A stretch of 64,000 nucleotides of DNA, taken from the NCBI GenBank assembly GCA_034231615.1, contig CM067306.1, forward strand, positions 45,080,094-45,144,093, in the 5' to 3' direction. A model generated the notes under the pieces. The model saw only the letters and a list, made by a program, of their open reading frames with translations. It was not told the DNA's origin and ran no database searches. Position 1 is the first letter of the stretch; each line of letters starts with the position of its first letter. This DNA is from Meghimatium bilineatum (taxonomy: Eukaryota; Mollusca; Gastropoda; Stylommatophora; Philomycidae). Below, piece by piece: positions 11,580 to 24,739 of this stretch. The position numbers and the translations under genes were made by a program.

Positions 11580-13117
11580 GTGCAGCTTAATACTTCAGAA
11601 CTCTGGCGTATTACACACAAATTAGGTGTATTGCAGTTTAGTACTCTAATACTCGTTGTATTCTGGCATATTACTCACAAATTGGGTGTACTGAAGCTTA
11701 CTACACTAGAATTGAGTCTATTCTGGCCTATTGCACATGATTTCGTTGTAGTGCAGCTTAATACTTCAGAACACTGGTGTATTACACAAGAATTGGGTGT
11801 ATTGCAGTTTAGTACGCCAAAAATCGTTGTATTCTGGCATATTACTCACAAATTGGGTGTACTGAAGCTTACTACACTAGAATTGAGTGTATTCTGGCCT
11901 ATTTCACATGATTTCGTTGTAGTGCAGCTTAATACTTCAGAACACTGGCGTATTACACAAGAATTGGGTGTATTTCAGTTTATTACGCCAAAACTCGTTG
12001 TATTCTGGGATATTACTCACAAATTCATTGTACTGAAGCTTACTACACTAGAATTTAGTGTATTCTAGCCTATTACACATGATTTCGTTGTAGTGCAGCT
12101 TAATACTTCAGAACTCTGACGTATTACACACACATTGGGTGTATTGCAGTTTAGTACACCAAAACTCGTTGTATTCTGGCATATTACTCACAAATTGGGT
12201 GTATGAAGCTTACTACACTAGAATTGAGTGTATTCTGGCCTATTGCACATGATTCCGTTGTACTGCAGCTTAATACGTCAAAACATTGGCGTATTACACA
12301 AGAATTGGGTGTATTGCAGTTTAGTACGCCAAAACTCGTTGTATTCTGGGATATTACTCACAAATTCATTGTACTGAAGCTTACTACACTAGAATTGAGT
12401 GTATTCTGGCCTATTACACATGATTTCGTTGTATTGCAGCTTAATACTTCAGAACACTGGCGTATTAAACACGAATTGGGAGTATTGCAGTTTAGTAAGC
12501 TAAAACTCGTTGTATTCTGGCATATTACTCACAAATTCATTGTACTGAAGCTTACTACACTAGAATTGAGTGTATTCTGGCCTATTGCACATGATTTCGT
12601 TGTACTGCAGCTTAATACGTCAGAACACTGGCGTATCACATACGAATTGGGTGTATTACAGTTTAGTACGCCACAACTGGTTGTATTCTGGCACATTACT
12701 CACAAATTCATTGTACTGAAGCTTACAACACTAGAATTGAGTGTATTCTGGTCCATTACACATGATTTCGTTGTATTTCAGCTTAATACTTCAGAACACT
12801 GGCGTATTAAACACGAATTGGGAGTATTGCAGTTTAGTACGCCAAAACTCGTTGTATTCTGGCATATTAATCACAAATTCATTGCACTGAAGCTTACTAC
12901 ACTAGAATTGAGTGTATACTGGCCCATTGCACATGATTTCGTTGTACTGCAGCTTAATACGTCAGAACACTGGCGTATTACACAAGAATTGGGTGTATTG
13001 CAGTTTAGTACGCCAAAACTCGTTGTATTCTGGGATATTACTCACAACTTCATTGTACTGAAGCTTACTACACTAGAATTGAGTGTATTCTAGCCTTTTA
13101 CACATGCTTTCGTTGTA
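11580..13117 (+). repeat. HOR 9-mer, copy 1
   Basis: The unit is 1538 bp (9 x 171 minus 1), with the one-base loss near 12202. It is the shortest form of this HOR family and is followed directly by a second copy at 13118. Substitutions between the two copies are few, for example TACGTCAAAACATT here against TACGTCAGAACATT at about 13815. Confidence 0.9.
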
Positions 13118-14655
13118 GTGCAGCTTAATACTTCAGAACTCTGGCGTATTACACACAAATTAGGTGTATTGCAGTTTAGTACTCTAATACTCGTTGTATT
13201 CTGGCATATTACTCACAAATTGGGTGTACTGAAGCTTACTACACTAGAATTGAGTCTATTCTGGCCTATTGCACATGATTTCGTTGTAGTGCAGCTTAAT
13301 ACTTCAGAACACTGGTGTATTACACAAGAATTGGGTGTATTGCAGTTTAGTACGCCAAAAATCGTTGTATTCTGGCATATTACTCACAAATTGGGTGTAC
13401 TGAAGCTTACTACACTAGAATTGAGTGTATTCTGGCCTATTTCACATGATTTCGTTGTAGTGCAGCTTAATACTTCAGAACACTGGCGTATTACACAAGA
13501 ATTGGGTGTATTTCAGTTTATTACGCCAAAACTCGTTGTATTCTGGGATATTACTCACAAATTCATTGTACTGAAGCTTACTACACTAGAATTTAGTGTA
13601 TTCTAGCCTATTACACATGATTTCGTTGTAGTGCAGCTTAATACTTCAGAACTCTGACGTATTACACACACATTGGGTGTATTGCAGTTTAGTACACCAA
13701 AACTCGTTGTATTCTGGCATATTACTCACAAATTGGGTGTATGAAGCTTACTACACTAGAATTGAGTGTATTCTGGCCTATTGCACATGATTCCGTTGTA
13801 CTGCAGCTTAATACGTCAGAACATTGGCGTATTACACAAGAATTGGGTGTATTGCAGTTTAGTACGCCAAAACTCGTTGTATTCTGGGATATTACTCACA
13901 CATTCATTGTACTGAAGCTTACTACACTAGAATTGAGTGTATTCTGGCCTATTACACATGATTTCGTTGTATTGCAGCTTAATACTTCAGAACACTGGCG
14001 TATTAAACACGAATTGGGAGTATTGCAGTTTAGTAAGCTAAAACTCGTTGTATTCTGGCATATTACTCACAAATTCATTGTACTGAAGCTTACTACACTA
14101 GAATTGAGTGTATTCTGGCCTATTGCACATGATTTCGTTGTACTGCAGCTTAATACGTCAGAACACTGGCGTATCACATACGAATTGGGTGTATTACAGT
14201 TTAGTACGCCACAACTGGTTGTATTCTGGCACATTACTCACAAATTCATTGTACTGAAGCTTACAACACTAGAATTGAGTGTATTCTGGTCCATTACACA
14301 TGATTTCGTTGTATTTCAGCTTAATACTTCAGAACACTGGCGTATTAAACACGAATTGGGAGTATTGCAGTTTAGTACGCCAAAACTCGTTGTATTCTGG
14401 CATATTAATCACAAATTCATTGCACTGAAGCTTACTACACTAGAATTGAGTGTATACTGGCCCATTGCACATGATTTCGTTGTACTGCAGCTTAATACGT
14501 CAGAACACTGGCGTATTACACAAGAATTGGGTGTATTGCAGTTTAGTACGCCAAAACTCGTTGTATTCTGGGATATTACTCACAACTTCATTGTACTGAA
14601 GCTTACTACACTAGAATTGAGTGTATTCTAGCCTTTTACACATGCTTTCGTTGTA
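13118..14655 (+). repeat. HOR 9-mer, copy 2
   Basis: The unit is 1538 bp and is a near-exact tandem duplicate of 11580-13117. It differs by isolated substitutions such as CTCACACATTC near 13900 where the sister copy has CTCACAAATTC. The one-base loss is near 13740. Confidence 0.9.
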
Positions 14656-17048
14656 GTGCAGCTTAATACTTCAGAACTCTGGCGTATTACACACAAATTA
14701 GGTGTATTGCAGTTTAGTACTCTAATACTCGTTGTATTCTGGCATATTACTCACAAATTGGGTGTACTGAAGCTTACTACACTAGAATTGAGTCTATTCT
14801 GGCCTATTGCACATGATTTCGTTGTAGTGCAGCTTAATACTTCAGAACACTGGTGTATTACACAAGAATTGGGTGTATTGCAGTTTAGTACGCCAAAAAT
14901 CGTTGTATTCTGGCATATTACTCACAAATTGGGTGTACTGAAGCTTACTACACTAGAATTGAGTGTATTCTGGCCTATTTCACATGATTTCGTTGTAGTG
15001 CAGCTTAATACTTCAGAACACTGGCGTATTACACAAGAATTGGGTGTATTTCAGTTTATTACGCCAAAACTCGTTGTATTCTGGGATATTACTCACAAAT
15101 TCATTGTACTGAAGCTTACTACACTAGAATTTAGTGTATTCTAGCCTATTACACATGATTTCGTTGTAGTGCAGCTTAATACTTCAGAACTCTGACGTAT
15201 TACACACACATTGGGTGTATTGCAGTTTAGTACACCAAAACTCGTTGTATTCTGGCATATTACTCACAAATTGGGTGTATGAAGCTTACTACACTAGAAT
15301 TGAGTGTATTCTGGCCTATTGCACATTATTCCGTTGTACTGCAGCTTAATACGTCAGAACATTGGCGTATTACACAAGAATTGGGTGTATTGCAGTTTAG
15401 TACGCCAAAACTCGTTGTATTCTGGGATATTACTCACAAATTCATTGTACTGAAGCTTACTACACTAGAATTGAGTGTATTCTGGCCTATTACACTTGAT
15501 TTCGTTGTATTGCAGCTTAATACTTCAGAACACTGGCGTATTAAACACGAATTGGGAGTATTGCAGTTTAGTAAGCTAAAACTCGTTGTATTCTGGCATA
15601 TTACTCACAAATTCATTGTACTGAAGCTTACTACACTAGTATTGAGTGTATTCTGGCCTATTACACGTGATTTCGTTGTAGTGCAGCTTAATACTTCAGA
15701 ACTCAGGCGTATTACACACAAATTGGGTGTATTGCAGTTTAGTACGCTAAAACTCGTTGTATTCTGGCATATTACTCACAAATTGAGTGTACCGAAGCTT
15801 ACTACACTAGAATTGTGTGTATTCTGGCCTATTGCACATGATTCCGTTGTACTGCAGCTTAATACGTCAGAACACTGGCGTATTACACAAGAATTGGGTG
15901 TATTGCAGTTTAGTACGCCAAAACTCGTTGTATTCTGGGATATTACTCACAAATTCATTGTACTGAAGCTTACTACACTAGAATTGAGTGTATTCTGGCC
16001 TATAACACATGATGTCGTTGTATGGCACCTTAATACTGCAGATCACTGGCGTATTAAACACGAATTGGGTGTATTGCAGTTTAGTACGCCAAAAATCGTT
16101 GTATTCTGGGATATTACTCACATATTCATTGTACTGAAGCTTACTACACTAGAATTGAGTGTATTCTGGCCTATTGCACATGATTTCGTTGTATTGCAGC
16201 TTAATGCGTCAGAACACAGGCGTATCACATACGAATTGGGTGTATTACAGTTTAGTACGCCACAACTGGTTGTATTCTGGCACATTACTCACAAATTCAT
16301 TGTACTGAAGCTTACTACACCAGAATTGAGTGTATTATGGCCTATAACACTCGAATTCGTTGTATGGCACCTTAATACTGCAGATCACTGGAGTATTAAA
16401 CACGAATTGGGTGTGTTGCAGTTTAGTACGACAAAACTCGTTGTATTCTGGGATATTACTCACAAATTCATTGTACTGAAGCTTACTACACTAGAATTGA
16501 GTGTATTCTGGCCTATTACACATGATTTCGTTGTATTGCAGCTTAATACGTCAGAACACTGGCGTATCACATACGAATTGGGTGTATTGCAGTTTAGTAC
16601 GCCACATCTGGTTGTATTCTGGCACATTACTCGCAAATTCATTGTACTGAAGCTTACAACACTAGAATTGAGTGTATTCTGGTCCATTACACATGATTTC
16701 GTTGTATTTCAGCTTAATACTTCAGAACACTGGCGTATTAAACACGAATTGGGAGTATTGCAGTTTAGTACGCCAAAACTCGTTGTATTCTGGCATATTA
16801 ATCACAAATTCATTGCACTGAAGCTTACTACACTAGAATTGAGTGTATACTGGCCCATTGCACATGATTTCGTTGTACTGCAGCTTAATACGTCAGAACA
16901 CTGGCGTATTACACAAGAATTGGGTGTATTGCAGTTTAGTACGCCAAAACTCGTTGTATTCTGGGATATTACTCACAACTTCATTGTACTGAAGCTTACT
17001 ACACTAGAATTGAGTGTATTCTAGCCTTTTACACATGCTTTCGTTGTA
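14656..17048 (+). repeat. HOR 14-mer, copy 2
   Basis: The unit is 2393 bp and matches the 14-mer at 7136-9528 at an offset of 7520 bp (44 x 171 minus 4). It shares rare variants with that copy: TTGCACATTATTCC at the start of the long middle part, TACACCAGAATTG and GAACACAGGCG. Those shared rare variants show that the two 14-mers are closer to each other than to the 12-mer and 9-mers between them. Confidence 0.9.
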
Positions 17049-18105
17049 GTGCAGCTTAATACTTCAGAACTCTGGCGTATTACACACAAATTAGGTGTAT
17101 TGCAGTTTAGTACTCTAATACTCGTTGTATTCTGGCATATTACTCACAAATTGGGTGTACTGAAGCTTACTACACTAGAATTGAGTCTATTCTGGCCTAT
17201 TGCACATGATTTCGTTGTAGTGCAGCTTAATACTTCAGAACACTGGTGTATTACACAAGAATTGGGTGTATTGCAGTTTAGTACGCCAAAAATCGTTGTA
17301 TTCTGGCATATTACTCACAAATTGGGTGTACTGAAGCTTACTACACTAGAATTGAGTGTATTCTGGCCTATTTCACATGATTTCGTTGTAGTGCAGCTTA
17401 ATACTTCAGAACACTGGCGTATTACACAAGAATTGGGTGTATTTCAGTTTATTACGCCAAAACTCGTTGTATTCTGGGATATTACTCACAAATTCATTGT
17501 ACTGAAGCTTACTACACTAGAATTTAGTGTATTCTAGCCTATTACACATGATTTCGTTGTAGTGCAGCTTAATACTTCAGAACTCTGACGTATTACACAC
17601 ACATTGGGTGTATTGCAGTTTAGTATACCAAAACTCGTTGTATTCTGGCATATTACTCACAAATTGGGTGTATGAAGCTTACTACACTAGAATTGAGTGT
17701 ATTCTGGCCTATTGCACATGATTCCGTTGTACTGCAGCTTAATACGTCAGAACATTGGCGTATTACACAAGAATTGGGTGTATTGCAGTTTAGTACGCCA
17801 AAACTCGTTGTATTCTGGGATATTACTCACAAATTCATTGTACTGAAGCTTACTACACTAGAATTGAGTGTATTCTGGCCTATTACACATGATTTCGTTG
17901 TATTGCAGCTTAATACTTCAGAACACTGGCGTATTAAACACGAATTGGGAGTATTGCAGTTTAGTAAGCTAAAACTCGTTGTATTCTGGCATATTACTCA
18001 CAAATTCATTGTACTGAAGCTTACTACACTAGAATTGAGTGTATTCTGGCCTATTGCACATGATTTCGTTGTACTGCAGCTTAATACGTCAGAACACTGG
18101 CGTAT
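17049..18105 (+). repeat. Start of a further unit of the 9/12/14-mer family, cut short
   Basis: The stretch repeats the shared opening of the family and continues into the segment after the one-base loss near 17671. It leaves the family near 18105, where the other units have CGTATCACATACGAATTGG and this one has CGTATTACACAAGAATTGG followed by GTACGACAAAACTCG. The GTACGACAAAACTCG form is typical of the second half of the window. Confidence 0.82.
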
Positions 18106-18393
18106 TACACAAGAATTGGGTGTATTACAGTTTAGTACGACAAAACTCGTTGTATTCTGGCATATTACTCACAAATTCATTGTACTGAAGCTTACTACAC
18201 TAGAATTGAGTGTATTCTAGCCTACTACACGTGATTTCGTTGTAGTGCAGCTTAATACTTCAGAACTCTGGCGTATTACACACAAATTGGGTGTATTGCA
18301 GTTTAGTACGCTAAAATTCGTTGTATTCTGGCATATTACTCACAAATTTATTGTACTGAAACTTACTACACTATAATTGAGTGTATTCTGGCC
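17540..18393 (+). repeat. HOR 5-mer, copy 1 (overlaps the end of the previous unit)
   Basis: A period of 854 bp (5 x 171 minus 1) links this stretch to 18394-19247. It begins with first-class sequence (ACTCTGACGTATTAC and the GTATGAAG loss near 17671) and ends with forms typical of the second class: CTAAAATTCG, CTGAAACTTACTAC and CACTATAATTGAG. The unit is therefore a hybrid of both HOR classes. Confidence 0.85.
18316..18332 (+). other. CENP-B-box-like 17-mer (best match in the array, 15 sites)
   Basis: ATTCGTTGTATTCTGGC fits the mammalian CENP-B box core NTTCGNNNNANNCGGGN at 8 of 9 fixed positions; only CTGG for CGGG differs. The same 17-mer starts at 18316, 19170, 21906, 24641, 34044, 35754, 40028, 44302, 48062, 50455, 52677, 55583, 56950, 60198 and 61565. 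Most sites lie about 90 bp before a GATACG marker, so roughly once per HOR. The ordinary monomer has CTCG at this place and matches at only 7 of 9. Whether any protein binds here is unknown; the likeness may be accidental. Confidence 0.35.
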
Positions 18394-19247
18394 CATTACA
18401 CATGATTTCGTTGTAGTGCAGCTTAATACTTCAGAACTCTGACGTATTACACACACATTGGGTGTATTGCAGTTTAGTACACCAAAACTCGTTGTATTCT
18501 AGCATATTACTCAGAAATTGGGTGTATGAAGCTTACTACACTAGAATTGAGTGTATTCTGGCCTATTGCACATGATTCCGTTGTACTGCAGCTTAATACG
18601 TCAGAACATTGGCGTATTACACAAGAATTGGGTGTATTGCAGTTTAGTACGCCAAAACTCGTTGTATTCTGCGATATTACTCACAAATTCATTGTACTGA
18701 AGCTTACTACACTAGAATTAAGTGTATTCTGGCCTATTACACATGATTTCGTTGTATTGCAGCTTAATACTTCAGAACAATGGCGTATTAAACACGAATT
18801 GGGAGTATTGCAGTTTAGTAAGCTAAAACTCGTTGTATTCTGGCATATTACTCACAAATTCATTGTACTGAAGCTTACTACACTAGAATTGAGTGTATTC
18901 TGGCCTATTGCACATGATTTCGTTGTACTGCAGCTTAATACGTCAGAACACTGGCGTATTACACAAGAATTGGGTGTATTACAGTTTAGTACGACAAAAC
19001 TCGTTGTATTCTGGCATATTACTCACAAATTCATTGTACTGAAGCTTACTACACTAGAATTGAGTGTATTCTAGCCTATTACACGTGATTTCGTTGTAGT
19101 GCAGCTTAATACTTCAGAACTCTGGCGTATTACACACAAATTGGGTGTATTGCAGTTTAGTACGCTAAAATTCGTTGTATTCTGGCATATTACTCACAAA
19201 TTTATTGTACTGAAACTTACTACACTATAATTGAGTGTATTCTGGCC
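18394..19247 (+). repeat. HOR 5-mer, copy 2
   Basis: This is a tandem copy of 17540-18393 with isolated substitutions, for example ATTCTAGCAT near 18500 and ATTCTGCGAT near 18670. It carries the last GTATGAAG one-base loss in the window, near 18525. Similarity to the first copy stops at about 19269, where the sequence passes into the 16-mer unit. Confidence 0.85.
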
Positions 19248-19249
19248 CA

Positions 19250-19400
19250 TTACACATGATTTCGTTGTATTGCACCTTAATACTGCAGAACACTGGCGTA
19301 TTAAACACGATTTGGGTGTATTGCAGTTTAGTACGCCATAACTCATTGTATTCTGGCATATTACTCACAAATTGTGTGTACTGAAGCGTACTACACTAGA
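19250..19400 (+). other. Transition between the two HOR classes
   Basis: Up to about 19269 the sequence still follows the 5-mer. From there it has TTGCACCTTAATACTGCAG, CACGATTTGGGTG and CTGAAGCGTACTAC, the block that characterises the rest of the window. There is no unique sequence and no break in the 171-bp register at the change. The second-class features CTAAAATTCG and CACTATAATTG already appear once in each 5-mer, so the exchange of material began about 1 kb earlier. Confidence 0.8.
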
Positions 19401-22004
19401 ATTGAGTGTTTTCTTGCCTATTGCACATGATTTCGTTGTACTGCAGCTTAATACGTCAGAACACTGGCGTATTACACACAAATTGTGTGTATTGCAGTTT
19501 AGTACGCCAAAACTCGTTGTATTCTGGCATATTACTCACAAATTGGGTGTACTGAAGCTTACTACACTAGAATTGAGTGTATTCTGGCCTATTGCATATG
19601 ATTCCGTTGTACTGCAGCTTTATACGTCAGAACACTGGCGTATTTCACAAGAATTGGGTGTATTGCAGTTTAGTACGCCAAAACTCGTTGTATTCTGGGA
19701 TATTACTCACAAATTAATTGTACTGAAGCTTACTACACTAGAATTGAGTGTATTCTGGCCTATAACACATGATTTCGTTGTATGGCACCTTAATACTGCA
19801 GATCACTGGCGTATTAAACACGAATTGGGTGTATTGCAGTTTAGTACACCAAAAATCGTTGTATTCTGGGATATTACTCACATATTCATTGTACTGAAGC
19901 TTACTACACTAGAATTGAGTGTATTCTGGCCTATTACACATGATTTCGTTGTATTGCAGCGTAATGCGTCAGAACACTGACGTATCACATACGAATTGGG
20001 TGTATTGCAGTTTAGTACGCCACAACTGGTTGTATACTGGCACATTACTCACACATTCATTGTACTGAAGCTTACTACACTTGAATTGAATGTATTCTGG
20101 TCCATTACACATAATTTTGTTGTATTGCAGCTTAATACTTCAGAACACTGGTATATTAAACACGATTTGGGAGTATTGCAGTTTAGTACGCCAAAACTCG
20201 TTGTATTCTGGCATATTAATCACAAATTCATTGCATTGAAGCTTACTACACTAGAATTGAGTGTATACTGGCCTATTGCACATGATTTTGTTGTATTGCA
20301 CCTTAATACTGCAGAACACTGGCGTATTAAACACGAATTGGGTGTATTGTAGTTTAGTACGCCAAAACTCGTTGTAATCTGACATATTACTCACAAATTC
20401 ATTGTACTGAAGCTTACTACACTAGAATTGAGTGTTTTCTGGCCTATTGCACATGATTTCGTTGTACTGCAGCTTAATACGTCAGAACACTGGCGTATTA
20501 CACACAAATTGGGTGTATTGCAGTTTAGTACGCCAAAACTCGTTGTATTCTGGCATATTACTCACAAATTGGGTGTACTGAAGCTTACTACACTAGAATT
20601 GAGTGTATTCTGGCCTATTGCACATGATTCCGTTGTACTGCAGCTTAATACGTCAGAACATTAGCGTATTTCACAAGAATTGGGTGTATTGCAGTTTAGT
20701 ACGCCAAAACACGTTGTATTCTGGGATATTACTCACAAATTCATTTTACTGAAGCTTACTACACTAGAATTGAGTGTATTCTGGCCTATAACACATGATT
20801 TCGTTGTATGGCACCTTAATACTGCAGATCACTGGCGTATTAAACACGAATTGGGTGTATTGCAGTTTAGTACGCCAAAACTCGTTGTATTCTGGAATAT
20901 TACTCACACATTCATTGTACTGAAGCTTACTACACTAGAATTGAGTGTATTCTGGCCTATTACACATGATTTCGTTGTATTGCAGCTTAATACTTCAGAA
21001 CACTGGCGTATTAAACACGAATTGGGAGTATTGCAGTTTAGTAAGCTAAAACTCGTTGTATTCTGGCATATTACTCGCAAATTCATTGTACTGAAGCTTA
21101 CTACACTAGAATTGAGTGTATTCTGGCCTATTGCACATGATTTCGTTGTACTGCAGCTTAATACGTCAGAACACTGGCGTATTACACAAGAATTGGGTGT
21201 ATTGCAGTTTAGTACGACAAAACTCGTTGTATTCTGGCATATTACTCACAAATTCATTGTACTGAAGCTTACTACACTAGAATTGAGTGTATTGTGGCCT
21301 ATTGCACATGATTCCGTTGTACTGTAGCTTAATACGTCAGAACATTGGCGTATTACACAAGAATTGGGTGCATTGCAGTTTAGTACGCCAAAACTCGTTG
21401 TATTCTGGCATATTACTCACAAATTCATTGTACTGAAGCTTACTACACTAGAATTGAGTGTATTGTGGCCTATTACACATGATTTCGTTGTATTGCAGCT
21501 TAATACTTCAGAACACTGGCGTATTAAACACGAATTGGGAGTATTGCAGTTTAGTAAGCTAAAACTCGTTGTATTCTGGCATATTACTCACAAATTCATT
21601 GTACTGAAGCTTACTACACTAGAATTGAGTGTATTCTGGCCTATTGCACATGATTTCGTTGTACTGCAGCTTAATACGTCAGAACACTGGCGTATTACAC
21701 AAGAATTGGGTGTATTGCAGTTTAGTACGACAAAACTCGTTGTATTCTGGCATATTACTCACAAATTCATTGTACTGAAGCTTACTACACTAGAATTGAG
21801 TGTATTCTAGCCTATTACACATGATTTCGTTGTAGTGCAGCTTAATACTTCAGAACTCTGGCGTATTACACACAAATTGGGTGTATTGCAGTTTAGTACG
21901 CTAAAATTCGTTGTATTCTGGCATATTACTCACAAATTCATTGTACTGAAACTTACTACACTATAATTGAGTGTATTCTGGCCCATTACACATGATACGT
22001 TGTA
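19270..22004 (+). repeat. HOR 16-mer, copy 1
   Basis: The unit repeats at a period of 2735 bp (16 x 171 minus 1). Landmarks at that spacing include the GTATACTGGCACATTACTC form (near 20033 and 22768), the ACATAATTTTGTTG form (near 20109 and 22844) and the AATCTGACATATTAC form (near 20376 and 23111). Copies 1 and 2 differ by isolated substitutions, for example TTTCTTGCC near 19410 against TTTCTGGCC near 22146. Confidence 0.92.
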
Positions 22005-24739
22005 TTGCACCTTAATACTGCAGAACACTGGCGTATTAAACACGATTTGGGTGTATTGCAGTTTAGTTCGCCAAAACTCATTGTATTCTGGCATATTACT
22101 CACACATTGTGTGTACTGAAGCGTACTACACTAGAATCGAGTGTTTTCTGGCCTATTGCACATGATTTCGTTGTACTGCAGCTTAATACGTCAGAACACT
22201 GGCGTATTACACACAAATTGTGTGTATTGCAGTTTAGTACGCCAAAACTCGTTGTATTCTGGCATATTACTCACAAATTGGGTGTACTGAAGCTTACTAC
22301 ACTAGAATTGAGTGTATTCTGGCCTATTGCATATGATTCCGCTGTACTGCAGCTTTATACGTCAGAACACTGGCGTATTACACAAGAATTGGGTGTATTG
22401 CAGTTTAGTACGCCAAAACTCGTTGTATTCTGGGATATTACTCACAAATTCATTGTACTGAAGCTTACTACACTAGAATTGAGTGTATTCTGGCCTATAA
22501 CACATGATTTCGTTGTATGGCACCTTAATACTGCAGATCACTGGCGTATTAAACACGAATTGGGTGTATTGCAGTTTAGTACGCCAAAAATCGTTGTATT
22601 CTGGGATATTACTCACATATTCATTGTACTTAAGCTTACTACACTAGAATTGAGTGTATTCTGGCCTATTACACATGATTTCGTTGTATTGCAGCTTAAT
22701 GCGTCAGAACACTGACGTATCACATACGAATTGGGTGTATTGCAGTTTAGTACGCCACAACTGGTTGTATACTGGCACATTACTCACACATTCATTGTAC
22801 TGAAGCTTACTACACTTGAATTGAATGTATTCTGGTCCATTACACATAATTTTGTTGTATTGCAGCTTAATACTTCAGAACACTGGTATATTAAACACGA
22901 TTTGGGAGTATTGCAGTTTAGTACGCCAAAACTCGTTGTATTCTGGCATATTAATCACAAATTCATTGCATTGAAGCTTACTACACTAGAATTGAGTGTA
23001 TACTGGCCTATTGCACATGATTTTGTTGTATTGCACCTTAATACTGCAGAACACTGGCGTATTAAACACGAATTGGGTGTATTGTAGTTTAGTACGCCAA
23101 AACTCGTTGTAATCTGACATATTACTCACAAATTCATTGTACTGAAGCTTACTACACTAGAATTGAGTGTTTTCTGGCCTATTGCACATGATTTCGTTGT
23201 ACTGCAGCTTAATACGTCAGAACACTGGCGTATTACACACAAATTGGGTGTATTGCAGTTTAGTACGCCAAAACTCGTTGTATTCTGGCATATTACTCAC
23301 AAATTGGGTGTACTGAAGCTTACTACACTAGAATTGAGTGTATTCTGGCCTATTGCACATGATTCCGTTGTACTGCAGCTTAATACGTCAGAACATTAGC
23401 GTATTACACAAGAATTGGGTGTATTGCAGTTTAGTACGCCAAAACACGTTGTATTCTGGGATATTACTCACAAATTCATTTTACTGAAGCTTACTACACT
23501 AGAATTGAGTGTATTCTGGCCTATAACACATGATTTCGTTGTATGGCACCTTAATACTGCAGATCACTGGCGTATTAAACACGAATTGGGTGTATTGCAG
23601 TTTAGTACGCCAAAACTCGTTGTATTCTGGAATATTACTCACACATTCATTGTACTGAAGCTTACTACACTAGAATTGAGTGTATTCTGGCCTATTACAC
23701 ATGATTTCGTTGTATTGCAGCTTAATACTTCAGAACACTGGCGTATTAAACACGAATTGGGAGTATTGCAGTTTAGTAAGCTAAAACTCGTTGTATTCTG
23801 GCATATTACTCGCAAATTCATTGTACTGAAGCTTACTACACTAGAATTGAGTGTATTCTGGCCTATTGCACATGATTTCGTTGTACTGCAGCTTAATACG
23901 TCAGAACACTGGCGTATTACACAAGAATTGGGTGTATTGCAGTTTAGTACGACAAAACTCGTTGTATTCTGGCATATTACTCACAAATTCATTGTACTGA
24001 AGCTTACTACACTAGAATTGAGTGTATTGTGGCCTATTGCACATGATTCCGTTGTACTGTAGCTTAATACGTCAGAACATTGGCGTATTACACAAGAATT
24101 GGGTGCATTGCAGTTTAGTACGCCAAAACTCGTTGTATTCTGGCATATTACTCACAAATTCATTGTACTGAAGCTTACTACACTAGAATTGAGTGTATTG
24201 TGGCCTATTACACATGATTTCGTTGTATTGCAGCTTAATACTTCAGAACACTGGCGTATTAAACACGAATTGGGAGTATTGCAGTTTAGTAAGCTAAAAC
24301 TCGTTGTATTCTGGCATATTACTCACAAATTCATTGTACTGAAGCTTACTACACTAGAATTGAGTGTATTCTGGCCTATTGCACATGATTTCGTTGTACT
24401 GCAGCTTAATACGTCAGAACACTGGCGTTTTACACAAGAATTGGGTGTATTGCAGTTTAGTACGACAAAACTCGTTGTATTCTGGCATATTACTCACAAA
24501 TTCATTGTACTGAAGCTTACTACACTAGAATTGAGTGTATTCTAGCCTATTACACATGATTTCGTTGTAGTGCAGCTTAATACTTCAGAACTCTGGCGTA
24601 TTACACACAAATTGGGTGTATTGCAGTTTAGTACGCTAAAATTCGTTGTATTCTGGCATATTACTCACAAATTCATTGTACTGAAACTTACTACACTATA
24701 ATTGAGTGTATTCTGGCCCATTACACATGATACGTTGTA
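22005..24739 (+). repeat. HOR 16-mer, copy 2
   Basis: The unit is 2735 bp and is a close tandem duplicate of 19270-22004. It starts just after the GATACG one-base loss at about 21996, and the next such loss at about 24731 closes it. Private changes are rare, such as GGCGTTTTACAC near 24424. Confidence 0.92.

Larger units (their letters stand above)
411..18528 (+). other. Marker series 1: one-base loss near the start of subrepeat B (10 sites)
   Basis: GTATGAAGCTT replaces GTACTGAAGCTT at ATG positions 412, 2634, 4340, 7759, 10152, 12203, 13741, 15279, 17672 and 18526. The intervals are 2222, 1706, 3419, 2393, 2051, 1538, 1538, 2393 and 854 bp. Each equals a whole number of 171-bp monomers minus 1 (13, 20, 14, 12, 9, 9, 14, 5), except 1706, which is ten monomers minus 4 because it also spans the 3-bp loss. 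One ancestral loss copied by HOR amplification explains the series. The form does not occur after 18.53 kb. Confidence 0.93.
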
